Assembly (NCBI RefSeq): GCF_002102395.1
Contig: NZ_LQPZ01000027.1
Location: forward strand, 1 to 58,120
DNA length: 58,120 nucleotides
Direction: 5' to 3'
From: Mycolicibacillus trivialis
Lineage (GTDB): Bacteria > Actinomycetota > Actinomycetes > Mycobacteriales > Mycobacteriaceae
The first letter of the stretch is position 1. Each line of letters starts with the position of its first letter. The position numbers and the translations under genes are program-made. Shown here piece by piece: positions 29,376 through 38,538 of this stretch. The notes beneath the pieces are model-generated. The model ran no database searches. It had not been told where the DNA came from and saw nothing but the letters and a program-made list of their open reading frames with translations.

Positions 29376-29702
29376 CTAATCGTCCGTCCCCGCGACGACG
29401 AAGTGCCACTTGTCCGGATTGCGCGGCGAGTACAACACCGGCCGCAACTCCCCCATCTTCGGCCAGTCCTCGACGTCGACGGCCATCCGCTGATACACGA
29501 CGTGCTCGTTGAGCGTCGGGCCGTTGATCACGCCGGTGACGGTGACGTACTGCTCACCGGGGACATCGGGTCGCGGGCTGACCCCGGTGATCAGCAGTGT
29601 CCCCTCCACCGCGTCGGCGCTCGGCCGGCGTTTGATCAGCCAGGGTGCGGCCACCACTGCGATCGTCGCGATAATCAACAAGAGCACCCAGAAGTCCCAC
29701 AT
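29376..29702 (-). CDS. Small single-pass membrane protein, unknown function
   Basis: A 108-residue protein starting MWDFWVLLLIIATIAVVAAPW, an N-terminal transmembrane helix, followed by LIKRRPS on the positive-inside side. A soluble domain of about 85 residues follows with VEGTLLITGVSPRP, EQYVTVTGVINGPTLNEHVVYQ and ENEW-like beta patterns ending KWHFVVAGTDD. I do not recognise the family. ATG 29702 is preceded by TACCAT with a 6-base gap, suggesting a leaderless transcript. It is the first gene of a two-gene membrane operon, divergent from hisN by 43 bases. Confidence 0.65.
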   Translation of the reverse strand: MWDFWVLLLIIATIAVVAAPWLIKRRPSADAVEGTLLITGVSPRPDVPGEQYVTVTGVINGPTLNEHVVYQRMAVDVEDWPKMGELRPVLYSPRNPDKWHFVVAGTDD

Positions 29703-29708
29703 CCCGCC

Positions 29709-29714
29709 ATGGTA
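29709..29714 (-). promoter_or_regulatory. Candidate -10 for a leaderless membrane-protein operon
   Basis: On the minus strand the hexamer reads TACCAT and ends 6 bases before ATG 29702. No ribosome site is seen in that gap apart from GGCGGG, which abuts the start. Confidence 0.35.
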
Positions 29715-29745
29715 GGACCGCGGCGATCCCGAGGAGCCACACCGA

Positions 29746-30534
29746 ATGACCGACGACGCGCTGAACCCGGACCTGACCCTGGCGCTGCGCCTGGCCGACC
29801 ACGCCGACAAGCTGACACTGGCGCGCTTCGGCGCCCAGGACCTGCGCGTGGACACCAAACCGGATCTCACCCCGGTCACCGACGCCGACCGCGCCGTGGA
29901 GGAGGCGGTGCGCGACGAGCTGGCCCGCGAGCGGCCCGACGACGCGGTCCTCGGCGAGGAGTTCGGTGGCACCGCCGAATTCGCCGGACGCCAGTGGGTG
30001 ATCGACCCGATCGACGGCACCAAGAACTTCGTTCGCGGCGTGCCGGTGTGGGCCACGCTGATCGCGCTCCTGGGCGACGGGGTGCCGACGGTCGGTGTGG
30101 TCAGCGCGCCCGCCCTGGGCCGGCGCTGGTGGGCCGCCACCGGCTCCGGCGCGCACACCGCGGTCGGCACGGGTGCACCGCGGCGCATCGCGGTGTCGGC
30201 GGTCACCGAGTTGTCCGCGGCCAGCCTGGCGTTCTCCAGCCTGTCCGGCTGGGCCGACCGCGGCATCCGCGACCACTTCCTGGCGTTGACCGACGCCGTG
30301 TGGCGGGTCCGCGGTTACGGCGACTTCTGGTCGTACTGCCTGCTGGCCGAGGGCGCGGTGGACATCGCCGCCGAACCGGAGGTGTCGCTGTGGGATCTGG
30401 CCGCCCTCGACGTGCTGGTGCGCGAGGCCGGCGGAACGTTCACCGACCTGGCCGGGTCCGCCGGACCGCACGGTGGCAGCGCGGTGGCGACCAACGGGCC
30501 GCTGCACACGCGAGTCCTCGACCAGCTCAGATAG
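29746..30534 (+). CDS. hisN: Histidinol-phosphatase / inositol-monophosphatase-like HisN
   Basis: A 262-residue member of the inositol monophosphatase superfamily, closely matching M. tuberculosis Rv3137, known as the histidinol-phosphate phosphatase HisN. It would remove phosphate from L-histidinol phosphate in histidine synthesis. Metal-binding residues are E71/E72 in GEEFGG and D87-P-I-D90-G-T in [15 protein letters not shown], with the distal WDLAALD motif near the C-terminus. The metal is normally magnesium. ATG 29746 has GAGGAG about 12 bases upstream. The order hisN, fadE24, fadE23 follows M. tuberculosis except that pflA (Rv3138) is missing between them. Confidence 0.9.
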   Translation: MTDDALNPDLTLALRLADHADKLTLARFGAQDLRVDTKPDLTPVTDADRAVEEAVRDELARERPDDAVLGEEFGGTAEFAGRQWVIDPIDGTKNFVRGVPVWATLIALLGDGVPTVGVVSAPALGRRWWAATGSGAHTAVGTGAPRRIAVSAVTELSAASLAFSSLSGWADRGIRDHFLALTDAVWRVRGYGDFWSYCLLAEGAVDIAAEPEVSLWDLAALDVLVREAGGTFTDLAGSAGPHGGSAVATNGPLHTRVLDQLR

Positions 30535-30587
30535 CCGATCACGGGTCGGCCACCGGGCCTCCGTCGTGTGAGTTGCGTTACACGCGC

Positions 30588-30617
30588 ACCGTATCTTACT
30601 CCGGAGTAAGATACGGT
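30588..30617. promoter_or_regulatory. 30-base perfect palindrome, candidate operator of fadE24-fadE23
   Basis: The left arm ACCGTATCTTACTCC (30588-30602) is exactly the reverse complement of the right arm GGAGTAAGATACGGT (30603-30617) with no spacer. A -10-like TAAGAT lies inside the right arm at 30607-30612, so a bound repressor would block transcription of fadE24, whose ATG is 52 bases further on. The length and symmetry are those of a TetR-family operator. No cognate regulator is adjacent. Confidence 0.75.
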
Positions 30618-30669
30618 TTAGCGGACTTCGTCCTGTCCGCCCTTCCACCTTCATGACGTGAGGCTGTCG

Positions 30670-32070
30670 ATGACCAACACCGCACCGCAGACCACCGGCA
30701 CCCGGCGGCGCCGCCGCAAGAACGGCCACCAGAGCGCCGTCGGCCTGGGCCGACACAAGCGCACCCTCACCGACGTCGGGTTGGCCGTCATCACCCCGAT
30801 CGTCGGCCAGGGGTTCCTGGACAAGTACAACCTGCGTGACCCGCTGAACCGGGCGCTGCGCTACGGCATCAAGCAGACGTTCTCGGTCGCCGGCGCCACC
30901 AGCCGCCAGTTCAAGCGGGTACAGGGCCTCACCGGCGGCCCGACCCGGCTCAAGTCCGCCGGCGACAAGGGTTACTTCGACCTGACCCCCGACGAGGACC
31001 AGCAGATGATCCTCGACACGGTCAAGGAGTTCGCCGCCGAGGTGATCCGCCCGGCCGCGCTCGACGCCGACGAGGCGGCCGGCTACCCGCCGGAGCTGAT
31101 CGGCAAGGCCGCCGAACTCGGCATCACCGCGGTCAACATCCCCGAGGACTTCGACGGCATCGCCGAACACCGCTCCAGCGTCACCAACGTCCTGGTGGCC
31201 GAGGCACTCGGCTACGGCGACATGGGCCTGGCCCTGCCGATCCTGGCCCCCGGCGGGGTGGCGGCCGCACTGACCCACTGGGGCTCGGCCGGCCAGCAGG
31301 CCACCTACCTCAAGGAATTCGCCGGCGAGAACGTCCCGCAGGCGTGCGTCGCGATCGCCGAACCGCAGCCGCTGTTCGACCCGACCATGCTCAAGACCAC
31401 CGCGGTGCGCACCCCCAGCGGCTACCGGCTCGACGGGGTCAAATCGCTGGTCCCCGCGGCCGCCGACGCCGAACTGTTCATCATCGCCGCCCAGTTCAAC
31501 GGCAAGCCGGCGCTGTTCCTCGTCGAATCCTCCAGCGAAGGACTCAGTGTCAAGGCCGACCCGTCGATGGGCCTGCGGGCCGCCGCTCTGGGTCAGGTGG
31601 AGCTCGACGGGGTGCGGGTGCCGCTGTCGGCCCGCCTCGGTGAGGACGAGGCCACCGACGAGGACTACTCCGAGGCGCTGGCGTTGTCCCGGCTGGGCTG
31701 GGCCGCCCTGGCCGTCGGCACCAGCCATGCGGTGCTCGACTACGTGATCCCCTACGTCAAGGAGCGGGAGGCGTTCGGCGAGCCGATCGCCAACCGGCAG
31801 GCGGTGGCGTTCATGTGCGCCAACATCGCCATCGAACTCGACGGGCTGCGGATGATCACCTGGCGCGGGGCCTCGCGCGCCGACCAGGGCCTGTCGTTCG
31901 GCCGGGAGGCGGCCCTGGCCAAGCGGCTGGGCACCGACAAGAGCATGCAGATCGGGTTGGACGGCGTGCAGCTGCTCGGCGGGCACGGCTACATCAAGGA
32001 ACACCCGGTCGAGCGCTGGTACCGCGACCTGCGGGCGATCGGCGTCGCCGAAGGCGTCGTGCTGATCTGA
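30670..32070 (+). CDS. fadE24: Acyl-CoA dehydrogenase FadE24
   Basis: A 466-residue flavoprotein of the acyl-CoA dehydrogenase family, matching M. tuberculosis FadE24 (Rv3139, 468 aa). The basic N-terminal tail (TRRRRRKNGHQSAVGLGRHK) precedes the dehydrogenase fold. ITAVNIPEDFDGIAEHRSSV, ACVAIAEPQPLFDP and LLGGHGYIKEHPVERWYRDL are the family blocks. With FadE23 it probably forms a mixed alpha2beta2 dehydrogenase, as shown for several mycobacterial FadE pairs, though the substrate is not known. ATG 30670 has GTGAGG 7 bases upstream. The pair is isoniazid-inducible in M. tuberculosis (recalled). A 30-base palindrome covers its promoter. Confidence 0.92.
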   Translation: MTNTAPQTTGTRRRRRKNGHQSAVGLGRHKRTLTDVGLAVITPIVGQGFLDKYNLRDPLNRALRYGIKQTFSVAGATSRQFKRVQGLTGGPTRLKSAGDKGYFDLTPDEDQQMILDTVKEFAAEVIRPAALDADEAAGYPPELIGKAAELGITAVNIPEDFDGIAEHRSSVTNVLVAEALGYGDMGLALPILAPGGVAAALTHWGSAGQQATYLKEFAGENVPQACVAIAEPQPLFDPTMLKTTAVRTPSGYRLDGVKSLVPAAADAELFIIAAQFNGKPALFLVESSSEGLSVKADPSMGLRAAALGQVELDGVRVPLSARLGEDEATDEDYSEALALSRLGWAALAVGTSHAVLDYVIPYVKEREAFGEPIANRQAVAFMCANIAIELDGLRMITWRGASRADQGLSFGREAALAKRLGTDKSMQIGLDGVQLLGGHGYIKEHPVERWYRDLRAIGVAEGVVLI

Positions 32071-32113
32071 CCCCGCCCCTCCCCGACCTTCCTTTCGAAC
32101 GGAAAGAACTCCC

Positions 32114-33322
32114 ATGGCAATCAATCTGGAACTCCCCCGCAAGCTGCAGAGTGTCATCGAGAAGGCGCACCAGGGCGCCGCGGAGATGCTGCGGCCGATC
32201 TCGCGCAAGTACGACCTCGCCGAGCATGCCTACCCCGTCGAGCTGGACACCCTGGCCGACCTGTTCGAGGGCGTCTCGGAGGCCGGCGCGTTCGCGATGG
32301 CCGGCGCCGAAGCGTTCCGGGACGCCGAGGACACCGGCCAGAACCGCAACGGCGCCAACATGTCCGCGTTGGTCAACGCACTCGAAATCAGTTGGGGCGA
32401 CGTCGGTCTGCTGCTGAGCGTGCCCTATCAGGGGCTGGGTAACGCGGCGATCTCCGGGGTGGCCACCGACGAGCAGCTGGAGCGCCTGGGCAAGGTGTGG
32501 GCCGCGATGGCGATCACCGAACCCAGCTTCGGTTCCGACTCCGCGGCGGTCACCACCACCGCCACCCTCGACGGCGACGAATACGTCATCAACGGCGAGA
32601 AGATCTTCGTCACGGCCGGGTCGCGGGCCAGCCACATCGTGGTCTGGGCGAGCCTGGACCGCTCCAAGGGCCGCGCCGCGATCAAGTCGTTCATCGTTCC
32701 CCGCGAGCATCCCGGCGTGACCGTGGAGCGGCTGGAGAAGAAGCTGGGCATCAAGGCTTCCGACACCGCGGTGATCCGGTTCGACAACGCCCGCATCCCC
32801 AAGGACAACCTGCTCGGCAGCCCGGAGATCAACACCGAGAAGAGTTTCTCCGGGGTGATGGAGACCTTCGACAGCACCCGCCCGATCGTGGCCGCGATGG
32901 CGGTCGGGGTCGGCCGGGCCGCCCTGGAGGAGCTGCGCAAGCTGTTGACCGACGCCGGGGTGGAGATCAGCTACGACAAGCCCTCCCACGCCCAGAGCGC
33001 CGCCGCCGCGGAATTCCTGCGGATGGAAGCCGATTGGGAGTCCGGCTACCTGCTCACCCTGCGCTCGGCGTGGCAGGCCGACAACAACATCCCGAACTCC
33101 AAAGAGGCGTCGATGGCCAAGGCCAAGGCGGCCCGGGTCGGCACCGACATCACGCTGAAGTCGGTGGAGATGGCTGGGACCACCGGCTACTCCGAGCAGC
33201 TGCTGTTGGAGAAGTGGGCACGCGACTCCAAGATCCTCGACATCTTCGAGGGCACCCAGCAGATTCAGCAGCTGGTGGTGGCCCGCCGGCTGCTGGAGCT
33301 GTCTTCGGCGGAGCTGAAATAG
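32114..33322 (+). CDS. fadE23: Acyl-CoA dehydrogenase FadE23
   Basis: A 402-residue acyl-CoA dehydrogenase matching M. tuberculosis FadE23 (Rv3140, 401 aa). Characteristic blocks are MAITEPSFGSDSAAVTTTAT (FAD/substrate region), VINGEKIFVTAGSRASHIVV, LGIKASDTAVIRFDNARIP and the C-terminal ILDIFEGTQQIQQLVVARRLL. It begins 43 bases after fadE24, with GGAAAGA upstream of ATG, and is probably in the same transcript. Sequence differences between the two subunits suggest one supplies the catalytic base and the other FAD contacts, as in other mycobacterial heteromers. This is inference. Confidence 0.92.
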   Translation: MAINLELPRKLQSVIEKAHQGAAEMLRPISRKYDLAEHAYPVELDTLADLFEGVSEAGAFAMAGAEAFRDAEDTGQNRNGANMSALVNALEISWGDVGLLLSVPYQGLGNAAISGVATDEQLERLGKVWAAMAITEPSFGSDSAAVTTTATLDGDEYVINGEKIFVTAGSRASHIVVWASLDRSKGRAAIKSFIVPREHPGVTVERLEKKLGIKASDTAVIRFDNARIPKDNLLGSPEINTEKSFSGVMETFDSTRPIVAAMAVGVGRAALEELRKLLTDAGVEISYDKPSHAQSAAAAEFLRMEADWESGYLLTLRSAWQADNNIPNSKEASMAKAKAARVGTDITLKSVEMAGTTGYSEQLLLEKWARDSKILDIFEGTQQIQQLVVARRLLELSSAELK

Positions 33323-33359
33323 CTTCGCCCTCCCCAGAAGCCCGCTGCCGGCGTTGAAC

Positions 33360-33988
<629 letters not shown>

Positions 33989-34041
33989 TTAGTCTAGTTG
34001 AGCTAAGCCAATTCGATTGCATCACCCCTTGCGCCGACCCA

Positions 34042-34069
34042 AAACAAAAAGTAATGTCACTTTTAGTTT
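34042..34069. promoter_or_regulatory. Inverted repeat at the catabolic-cassette promoter
   Basis: AAACAAAAAGT (34042-34052) and ACTTTTAGTTT (34059-34069) match as inverted 11-base arms at 10 of 11 positions with a 6-base spacer. A -10-like TAATGT (34052-34057) sits in the centre, 40 bases before the first ATG. The AT-rich site stands out in this GC-rich DNA. The TetR encoded within the cassette (38539-39150) is the obvious candidate to bind it. Confidence 0.6.
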
Positions 34070-34096
34070 CGTGTCGCGTGCTCCCGGGAGGCAGCT

Positions 34097-35197
34097 ATGG
34101 AATCGTTCGTCCACCTGCGTAAAGGCCGCACCCCACGGCGGGTGCACGCCGACCTCGACGGGCTGAAGGACGACGAACTCGGCCGCGGCGGATTCACCGG
34201 CCGGACCGCGAGCCTGTTCCGGCGCAACGACCCCACCGCCTACCGCGCCGAGGGACCGCTGCGCCCGATCGACGTGCTCAGCGACCAGCTCTCCCCCACC
34301 GACGCCGAGGACCCGGCCGGTGACCCACTGCTGCTGTTCGCCAACCCGGACTGCCGGATCTCGCTGTCCCGGCGCACCGCGCCGATGCCGTTCTTCATCC
34401 GCTACGTCGACGGGGATCTGCTCTGCTTCGTCCACGCCGGCACCGGCACCCTGGAAACCGAGTTCGGTCCGCTGACCTACCGCCCCGGCGACTGGGTGTA
34501 CCTGCCCAAGGCCACCACCTGGCGGCAGGTGCCCGACGAACAGACCACCCTGCTGATGGTGCAGGCCACCGACGAGTTCCGGGTGCCGCCGGCGGGGCCG
34601 CTCGGCAGGCACTTCCCGTTCGACCCGGGCGTGGTGACCATCCCCGAACCGACCCCGCGCGGCGACGACGCCGACGACACCGGTGAGCACCAGGTCCGGC
34701 TGATCCACGAGGGCGGGCCGACCACCCTGCACTACGGTCACCACCCGCTCGACGTCGAGGGCTGGCGCGGCGACAACTTCCCGTTCACCTTCAACATCGC
34801 CGACTACCACGTGATCACCTCCGATTCGGTGCACCTACCGCCCACCGTGCACCTGTTCATGCAGGCCACCGGCGTTGTCGTGATGAACTTCCTGCCCAAG
34901 CCCGCCGAGGGGGTGCCCGGCACCGAACGGACCCCCTGGTACCACCGCAACGTCGACTACGACGAGATCGCCTTCTTCCACGGCGGCACCCTCTACGGCA
35001 TCCCGATGCCGCCCGGGCTGCTGTCCCACGCCCCGCAGGGAGTGCACCACGGCGCCCCGGAAAAGGCCCGCGAACGCGCCAGGCGCAAGTTCGACGACTT
35101 CAACCGGGTCGACTGGCAGGTCATCGCCGTCGACACCCGCCGTCGACTGACCCCGTCTCCGGAGGTCCTCGCCGCCGATCTCGGTCAGCACGCCTGA
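34097..35197 (+). CDS. Homogentisate 1,2-dioxygenase-like cupin protein
   Basis: A 366-residue double-cupin protein of the homogentisate dioxygenase superfamily, which opens aromatic rings with iron and O2. The first cupin has FIRYVDGDLLCFVHAGTGTLET and YRPGDWVYLPKATTW. Likely iron ligands in the second half are H283 in PWYHRNVDYDEIAF, an acidic residue at 289/290 and H317/H318 in HAPQGVHHG. It is shorter than classical HmgA (about 430-450 aa). No maleylacetoacetate isomerase or fumarylacetoacetase gene is nearby, so homogentisate may not be the substrate. GGGAGG precedes ATG 34097. It is the first gene of the eight-gene cassette. Confidence 0.72.
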   Translation: MESFVHLRKGRTPRRVHADLDGLKDDELGRGGFTGRTASLFRRNDPTAYRAEGPLRPIDVLSDQLSPTDAEDPAGDPLLLFANPDCRISLSRRTAPMPFFIRYVDGDLLCFVHAGTGTLETEFGPLTYRPGDWVYLPKATTWRQVPDEQTTLLMVQATDEFRVPPAGPLGRHFPFDPGVVTIPEPTPRGDDADDTGEHQVRLIHEGGPTTLHYGHHPLDVEGWRGDNFPFTFNIADYHVITSDSVHLPPTVHLFMQATGVVVMNFLPKPAEGVPGTERTPWYHRNVDYDEIAFFHGGTLYGIPMPPGLLSHAPQGVHHGAPEKARERARRKFDDFNRVDWQVIAVDTRRRLTPSPEVLAADLGQHA

Positions 35198-35238
35198 CCG
35201 CATCCAGCAACCCACCCAGCAACCAGGAGGCCAGGCGT

Positions 35239-36432
35239 ATGACCACCGCCGTCAAACACGACTACGAACGTATCCCGTATCTGGTGGCCTACCAGAACGA
35301 TTCGGATGTCCGTGACGTCTACGGCGGCGTCGCCGAACTGGTGGTGCTGGAGAGCTATCTGCTCAAACCCAAAGACAAACCGTCCGACACGGTGCTGATG
35401 TTCATGCACCCGATCGGTGGCGGCGCCTATCTGCCGATGATGAACGGCCTGGCCCGCGCCGGCCACCACGTCATCTACTGCAACAGCCGGTTCCGCGGCA
35501 CCGACTCCGCACTGCTGATGGAGAAGGTGGTCCAGGACCTCGGCGAGGCGATCAAGGACGCCAAGAACCGGCTCGGCTACACCAAGGTGGTGCTGGCCGG
35601 CTGGAGCGGCGGCGGCTCGCTGTCGATGTTCTACCAACAGCAGGCCCAGAACCCGACCGTGACCGCCAGCCCCTCCGGCGACGGCCCCGACCTGACCAAG
35701 CTCGGCCTCATCCCGGCCGACGGGATCATGTTGTTGGCCGCCCACATCAGCCGGCACGGCACCCTGACCGAATGGCTCGACGCCGCCATCCTCGACGAGA
35801 CCGACCCGACCAAACGCGACCCGGAACTCGACCTCTACAACCCCGACAACCCCAACCAGCCGCCCTACACACCGGAATTCCTGGAGCGTTACCGGGCCGC
35901 GCAGATCGCCCGCAACCGCAGGATCACCGCGTGGGTCAAGGACAAACTCGCCGAACTGAAAGCCGCCGGACGCGGCGACGAGGAGTTCGGCTTCGTGGTC
36001 CACGGCACCATGGCCGACCCGCGCTGGCTGGACCCGACCGTCGACCCCAACGAACGCACCCCGGGAATGTGCTATCTGGGGGATCCTCGGGTGGTGAACA
36101 TGAGCCCGATCGGGTTGGCGCGGTTCTGCTCGCTGCGCAGCTGGCTGTCCCAGTGGAGCTACGACGACGCCAACGGCGACAGCTTGGAGTGCGGCCGCGA
36201 CCTCGCCGTGCCCGCCCTGGTCATCGGCAACCTCGCCGACGACGCCTGCACCCCCAGCCACACCCGGCGGATGTTCGACGCGATCACCCACCCGGACAAG
36301 GAGATGCACGAGATCCCCGGCGCCAACCACTACTACGCCGGGCCCGACCAGCGCGACACCCTGCGCCAGGCCGTCGCCGTGGTCAGCGACTGGCTGCAGC
36401 GCCACGGCTTCACCGGGAGCGGGTCGGCATGA
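35239..36432 (+). CDS. Alpha/beta hydrolase
   Basis: A 397-residue alpha/beta-hydrolase-fold protein. The nucleophile is S123 in VLAGWSGGGSLSMF, the acid is likely in GNLADDACTPSHT and the catalytic histidine in EIPGANHYYAGPDQRD. VLMFMHPIGGGAYLPMMNG supplies the oxyanion region. It probably hydrolyses an ester or C-C bond of a cassette intermediate; the substrate is unknown. ATG 35239 has AGGAGG upstream, 41 bases after the dioxygenase-like gene. Its stop overlaps the CoA-transferase start by 4 bases. Confidence 0.85.
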   Translation: MTTAVKHDYERIPYLVAYQNDSDVRDVYGGVAELVVLESYLLKPKDKPSDTVLMFMHPIGGGAYLPMMNGLARAGHHVIYCNSRFRGTDSALLMEKVVQDLGEAIKDAKNRLGYTKVVLAGWSGGGSLSMFYQQQAQNPTVTASPSGDGPDLTKLGLIPADGIMLLAAHISRHGTLTEWLDAAILDETDPTKRDPELDLYNPDNPNQPPYTPEFLERYRAAQIARNRRITAWVKDKLAELKAAGRGDEEFGFVVHGTMADPRWLDPTVDPNERTPGMCYLGDPRVVNMSPIGLARFCSLRSWLSQWSYDDANGDSLECGRDLAVPALVIGNLADDACTPSHTRRMFDAITHPDKEMHEIPGANHYYAGPDQRDTLRQAVAVVSDWLQRHGFTGSGSA

Positions 36433-37631
36433 GTGCAGGCGCCCTCGACGGGGTGCGCGTCCTCGAACTGGGCACCCTGATCTCCGGTCCGTTCGCCGGG
36501 CGGCTGCTCGGCGACATGGGCGCCGAGGTGATCAAGATCGAGCTGCCCGGCAAACCCGACCCGCTGCGCACCTGGGGGCAGGCCGAACTCGACGGCGAGC
36601 ACTTCTTCTGGACCGTCCACGCCCGCAACAAGAAGGCCGCCACCCTCGACCTGCGCAACCCGCGGGGCCGGGAGCTGTTCTTGGAACTGGTCGGCAGATC
36701 CGATGTGATCGTGGAGAACTTCCGGCCCGGCACGCTGGAGAAATGGGACCTCGGCTACGAGGTGCTGCGCGAACACAACCCGGGCATCATCCTGGTCCGG
36801 GTCTCCGGGTACGGCCAGACCGGGCCCGACGCCACCAAGGCCGGCTACGCCTCGGTCGCCGAGGCCGCCAGCGGCCTGCGGCACATGAACGGCTTCCCCG
36901 GCGGACCGCCGCCACGGCTGGCGCTGTCCCTCGGCGACAGCCTGGCCGGCATGTTCGCCGCCCAGGGGGCACTGGCCGCCCTCTACCGGCGCACTGTCAC
37001 CGGCGAAGGCCAGGTCGTCGACGTCGCGTTGACCGAATCCTGTCTGGCCATCCAGGAATCCACCATCCCCGACTACGACGTCGGCGGGGTGGTGCGCGGC
37101 CCGTCGGGCACCCGGTTGGAGGGCATCGCACCGTCGAACATCTACCGCTCCGCCGACGGCTCCTGGGTGGTGATCGCCGCGAACCAGGACAGTGTGTTCG
37201 CCCGGCTCTGCCAGGTGATGGGTCGCCCGGAGTTGGCCACCGATCCGCGGTTCGTCGACCACGGTGCGCGCGGCCGCAACCAGGACGAGCTGGACCGCAT
37301 CATCGGGGAGTGGGCGGCCGCGCGGCAGCCGGCCGAGATCATCGCCACCCTCAGCGACGCCGGGGTCATCGCCGGGCCGATCAACACCGTCGCCGAGGTC
37401 GTCGCCGACCCGCAACTGCTGGCCCGCGGCATGATCGCCGACCACTACGACGAGCGGATCGGCCGTAATGTCAAGGGGCCGGGCATCGTGCCGGTGCTCT
37501 CCGAGTCACCCGGAGCGATCCGGCATGCCGGGTCCACCCGGCCCGGCCAGCACAACAACGAGGTGTTCGGCGAACTGCTCGGCCGCAGCGCCGACCAGCT
37601 CGACGACCTGCGTCGAGAGGGGGCGCTGTGA
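36429..37631 (+). CDS. CaiB/BaiF class III CoA-transferase
   Basis: A 400-residue class III CoA-transferase that moves CoA between acids. The N-terminus LDGVRVLELGTLISGPFAGRLLGDMGAEVIKIE is the family signature. D170 (LALSLGDSLAGMFAAQGAL) aligns with the catalytic aspartate of formyl-CoA transferase (D169). SGTRLEGIAPSNIYRSADG and VKGPGIVPVLSESPG follow. ATG 36429 overlaps the hydrolase stop as ATGA; upstream in-frame DNA belongs to the hydrolase gene. It probably activates an acid as its CoA ester before lyase or dehydrogenase steps. The substrate is unassigned. Confidence 0.92.
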   Translation: MSAGALDGVRVLELGTLISGPFAGRLLGDMGAEVIKIELPGKPDPLRTWGQAELDGEHFFWTVHARNKKAATLDLRNPRGRELFLELVGRSDVIVENFRPGTLEKWDLGYEVLREHNPGIILVRVSGYGQTGPDATKAGYASVAEAASGLRHMNGFPGGPPPRLALSLGDSLAGMFAAQGALAALYRRTVTGEGQVVDVALTESCLAIQESTIPDYDVGGVVRGPSGTRLEGIAPSNIYRSADGSWVVIAANQDSVFARLCQVMGRPELATDPRFVDHGARGRNQDELDRIIGEWAAARQPAEIIATLSDAGVIAGPINTVAEVVADPQLLARGMIADHYDERIGRNVKGPGIVPVLSESPGAIRHAGSTRPGQHNNEVFGELLGRSADQLDDLRREGAL

Positions 37632-38533
37632 ACCCACTGCCCGAACGGGTCACGATCCGCGAGGTCGCGCTCCGCGACGGCCTGCAGAACGAGGCACCCA
37701 TCCCGCTGGCCGCCAAGCTGGAGGTGCTGTCGGCCATCGTCGCCACCGGGGTGACCGAGATCGAGGCCACCGCGTTCGTCTCCCCCACCAAGGTGCCTGC
37801 GATGGCCGACGCCGCCGACCTGGCCGCCGAGTTACGCCACTTCCCCGGCATCACGTTCTCCGCGCTGGTGGCCAGCCCCAACGGCGCGCGTCGCGCGGTG
37901 GCCGCCGGTCTGCAGACCGTGCAGTTCGTGGTCGCCGCCACCGACGAGTTCAGCAAGGCCAACGTCGGGCGCAGCAGCGCCGAGGCGACCGGACAGATCG
38001 CCGAGATCGTCGCGATCGCCCACGACGCCGACGTCACCGTCGAGGTGATCATCGCCACCGCTTGGGACTGCCCGTTCGCCGGGCCCACCTCCGCCGACCG
38101 GGTCGTCGAGATCGTCGAGGCGGCACGGCATTCCGGCGTCGACCGGATCGCGATCGCCGACACCATCGGCACCGCCACCCCGCGCCGGGTGACCGACCTG
38201 ATCGAGCGGGTCCGCCCGGCCCTGGGTCCGCTGCCGCTGGGCGCGCACTTCCACAACACCCGTGGTGTCGGGCTGGCCAGCGCCTACGCGGCGGTCAGCG
38301 CCGGGGTCACCCGGCTGGACTCCTCCGCCGGCGGACTGGGCGGGTGCCCGTTCGCCCCGGGCGCCACCGGCAACATCGCCACCGAGGACCTGGTGTACCT
38401 GCTCGGCGACAGCGGAATCGACACCGGCATCTCGTTGGCGGCCGCCATCGAGGCGGCACGCGTCGCCCAGCAGGCGGTCGGCCACGACCTGCCCAGCGCC
38501 CTGCTGCGCGCCGGCGACCGGATCCGGAAGTAG
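37628..38533 (+). CDS. Hydroxymethylglutaryl-CoA lyase family protein
   Basis: A 301-residue TIM-barrel lyase of the HMGL family, length typical. R16-D17 in REVALRDGLQNE are the family catalytic residues; GAHFHNTRG supplies metal-binding histidines; GGLGGCPFAPGATGN holds the conserved catalytic cysteine loop. HMG-CoA lyase cleaves HMG-CoA to acetyl-CoA and acetoacetate at the end of leucine breakdown; related enzymes use other 3-hydroxyacyl-CoA substrates. The GTG start at 37628 overlaps the CoA-transferase stop. Leucine pathway partners (MccA/B, AUH) are absent, so a non-leucine substrate is possible. Confidence 0.9.
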   Translation: MNPLPERVTIREVALRDGLQNEAPIPLAAKLEVLSAIVATGVTEIEATAFVSPTKVPAMADAADLAAELRHFPGITFSALVASPNGARRAVAAGLQTVQFVVAATDEFSKANVGRSSAEATGQIAEIVAIAHDADVTVEVIIATAWDCPFAGPTSADRVVEIVEAARHSGVDRIAIADTIGTATPRRVTDLIERVRPALGPLPLGAHFHNTRGVGLASAYAAVSAGVTRLDSSAGGLGGCPFAPGATGNIATEDLVYLLGDSGIDTGISLAAAIEAARVAQQAVGHDLPSALLRAGDRIRK

Positions 38534-38538
38534 CCGCC

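Noticed and set aside
29554..32208. An 884-codon open frame on the minus strand opposite hisN and fadE24
   Set aside because: Both plus-strand genes are clear family members, and the antisense product is Gly/Arg/Val-rich with no domains.
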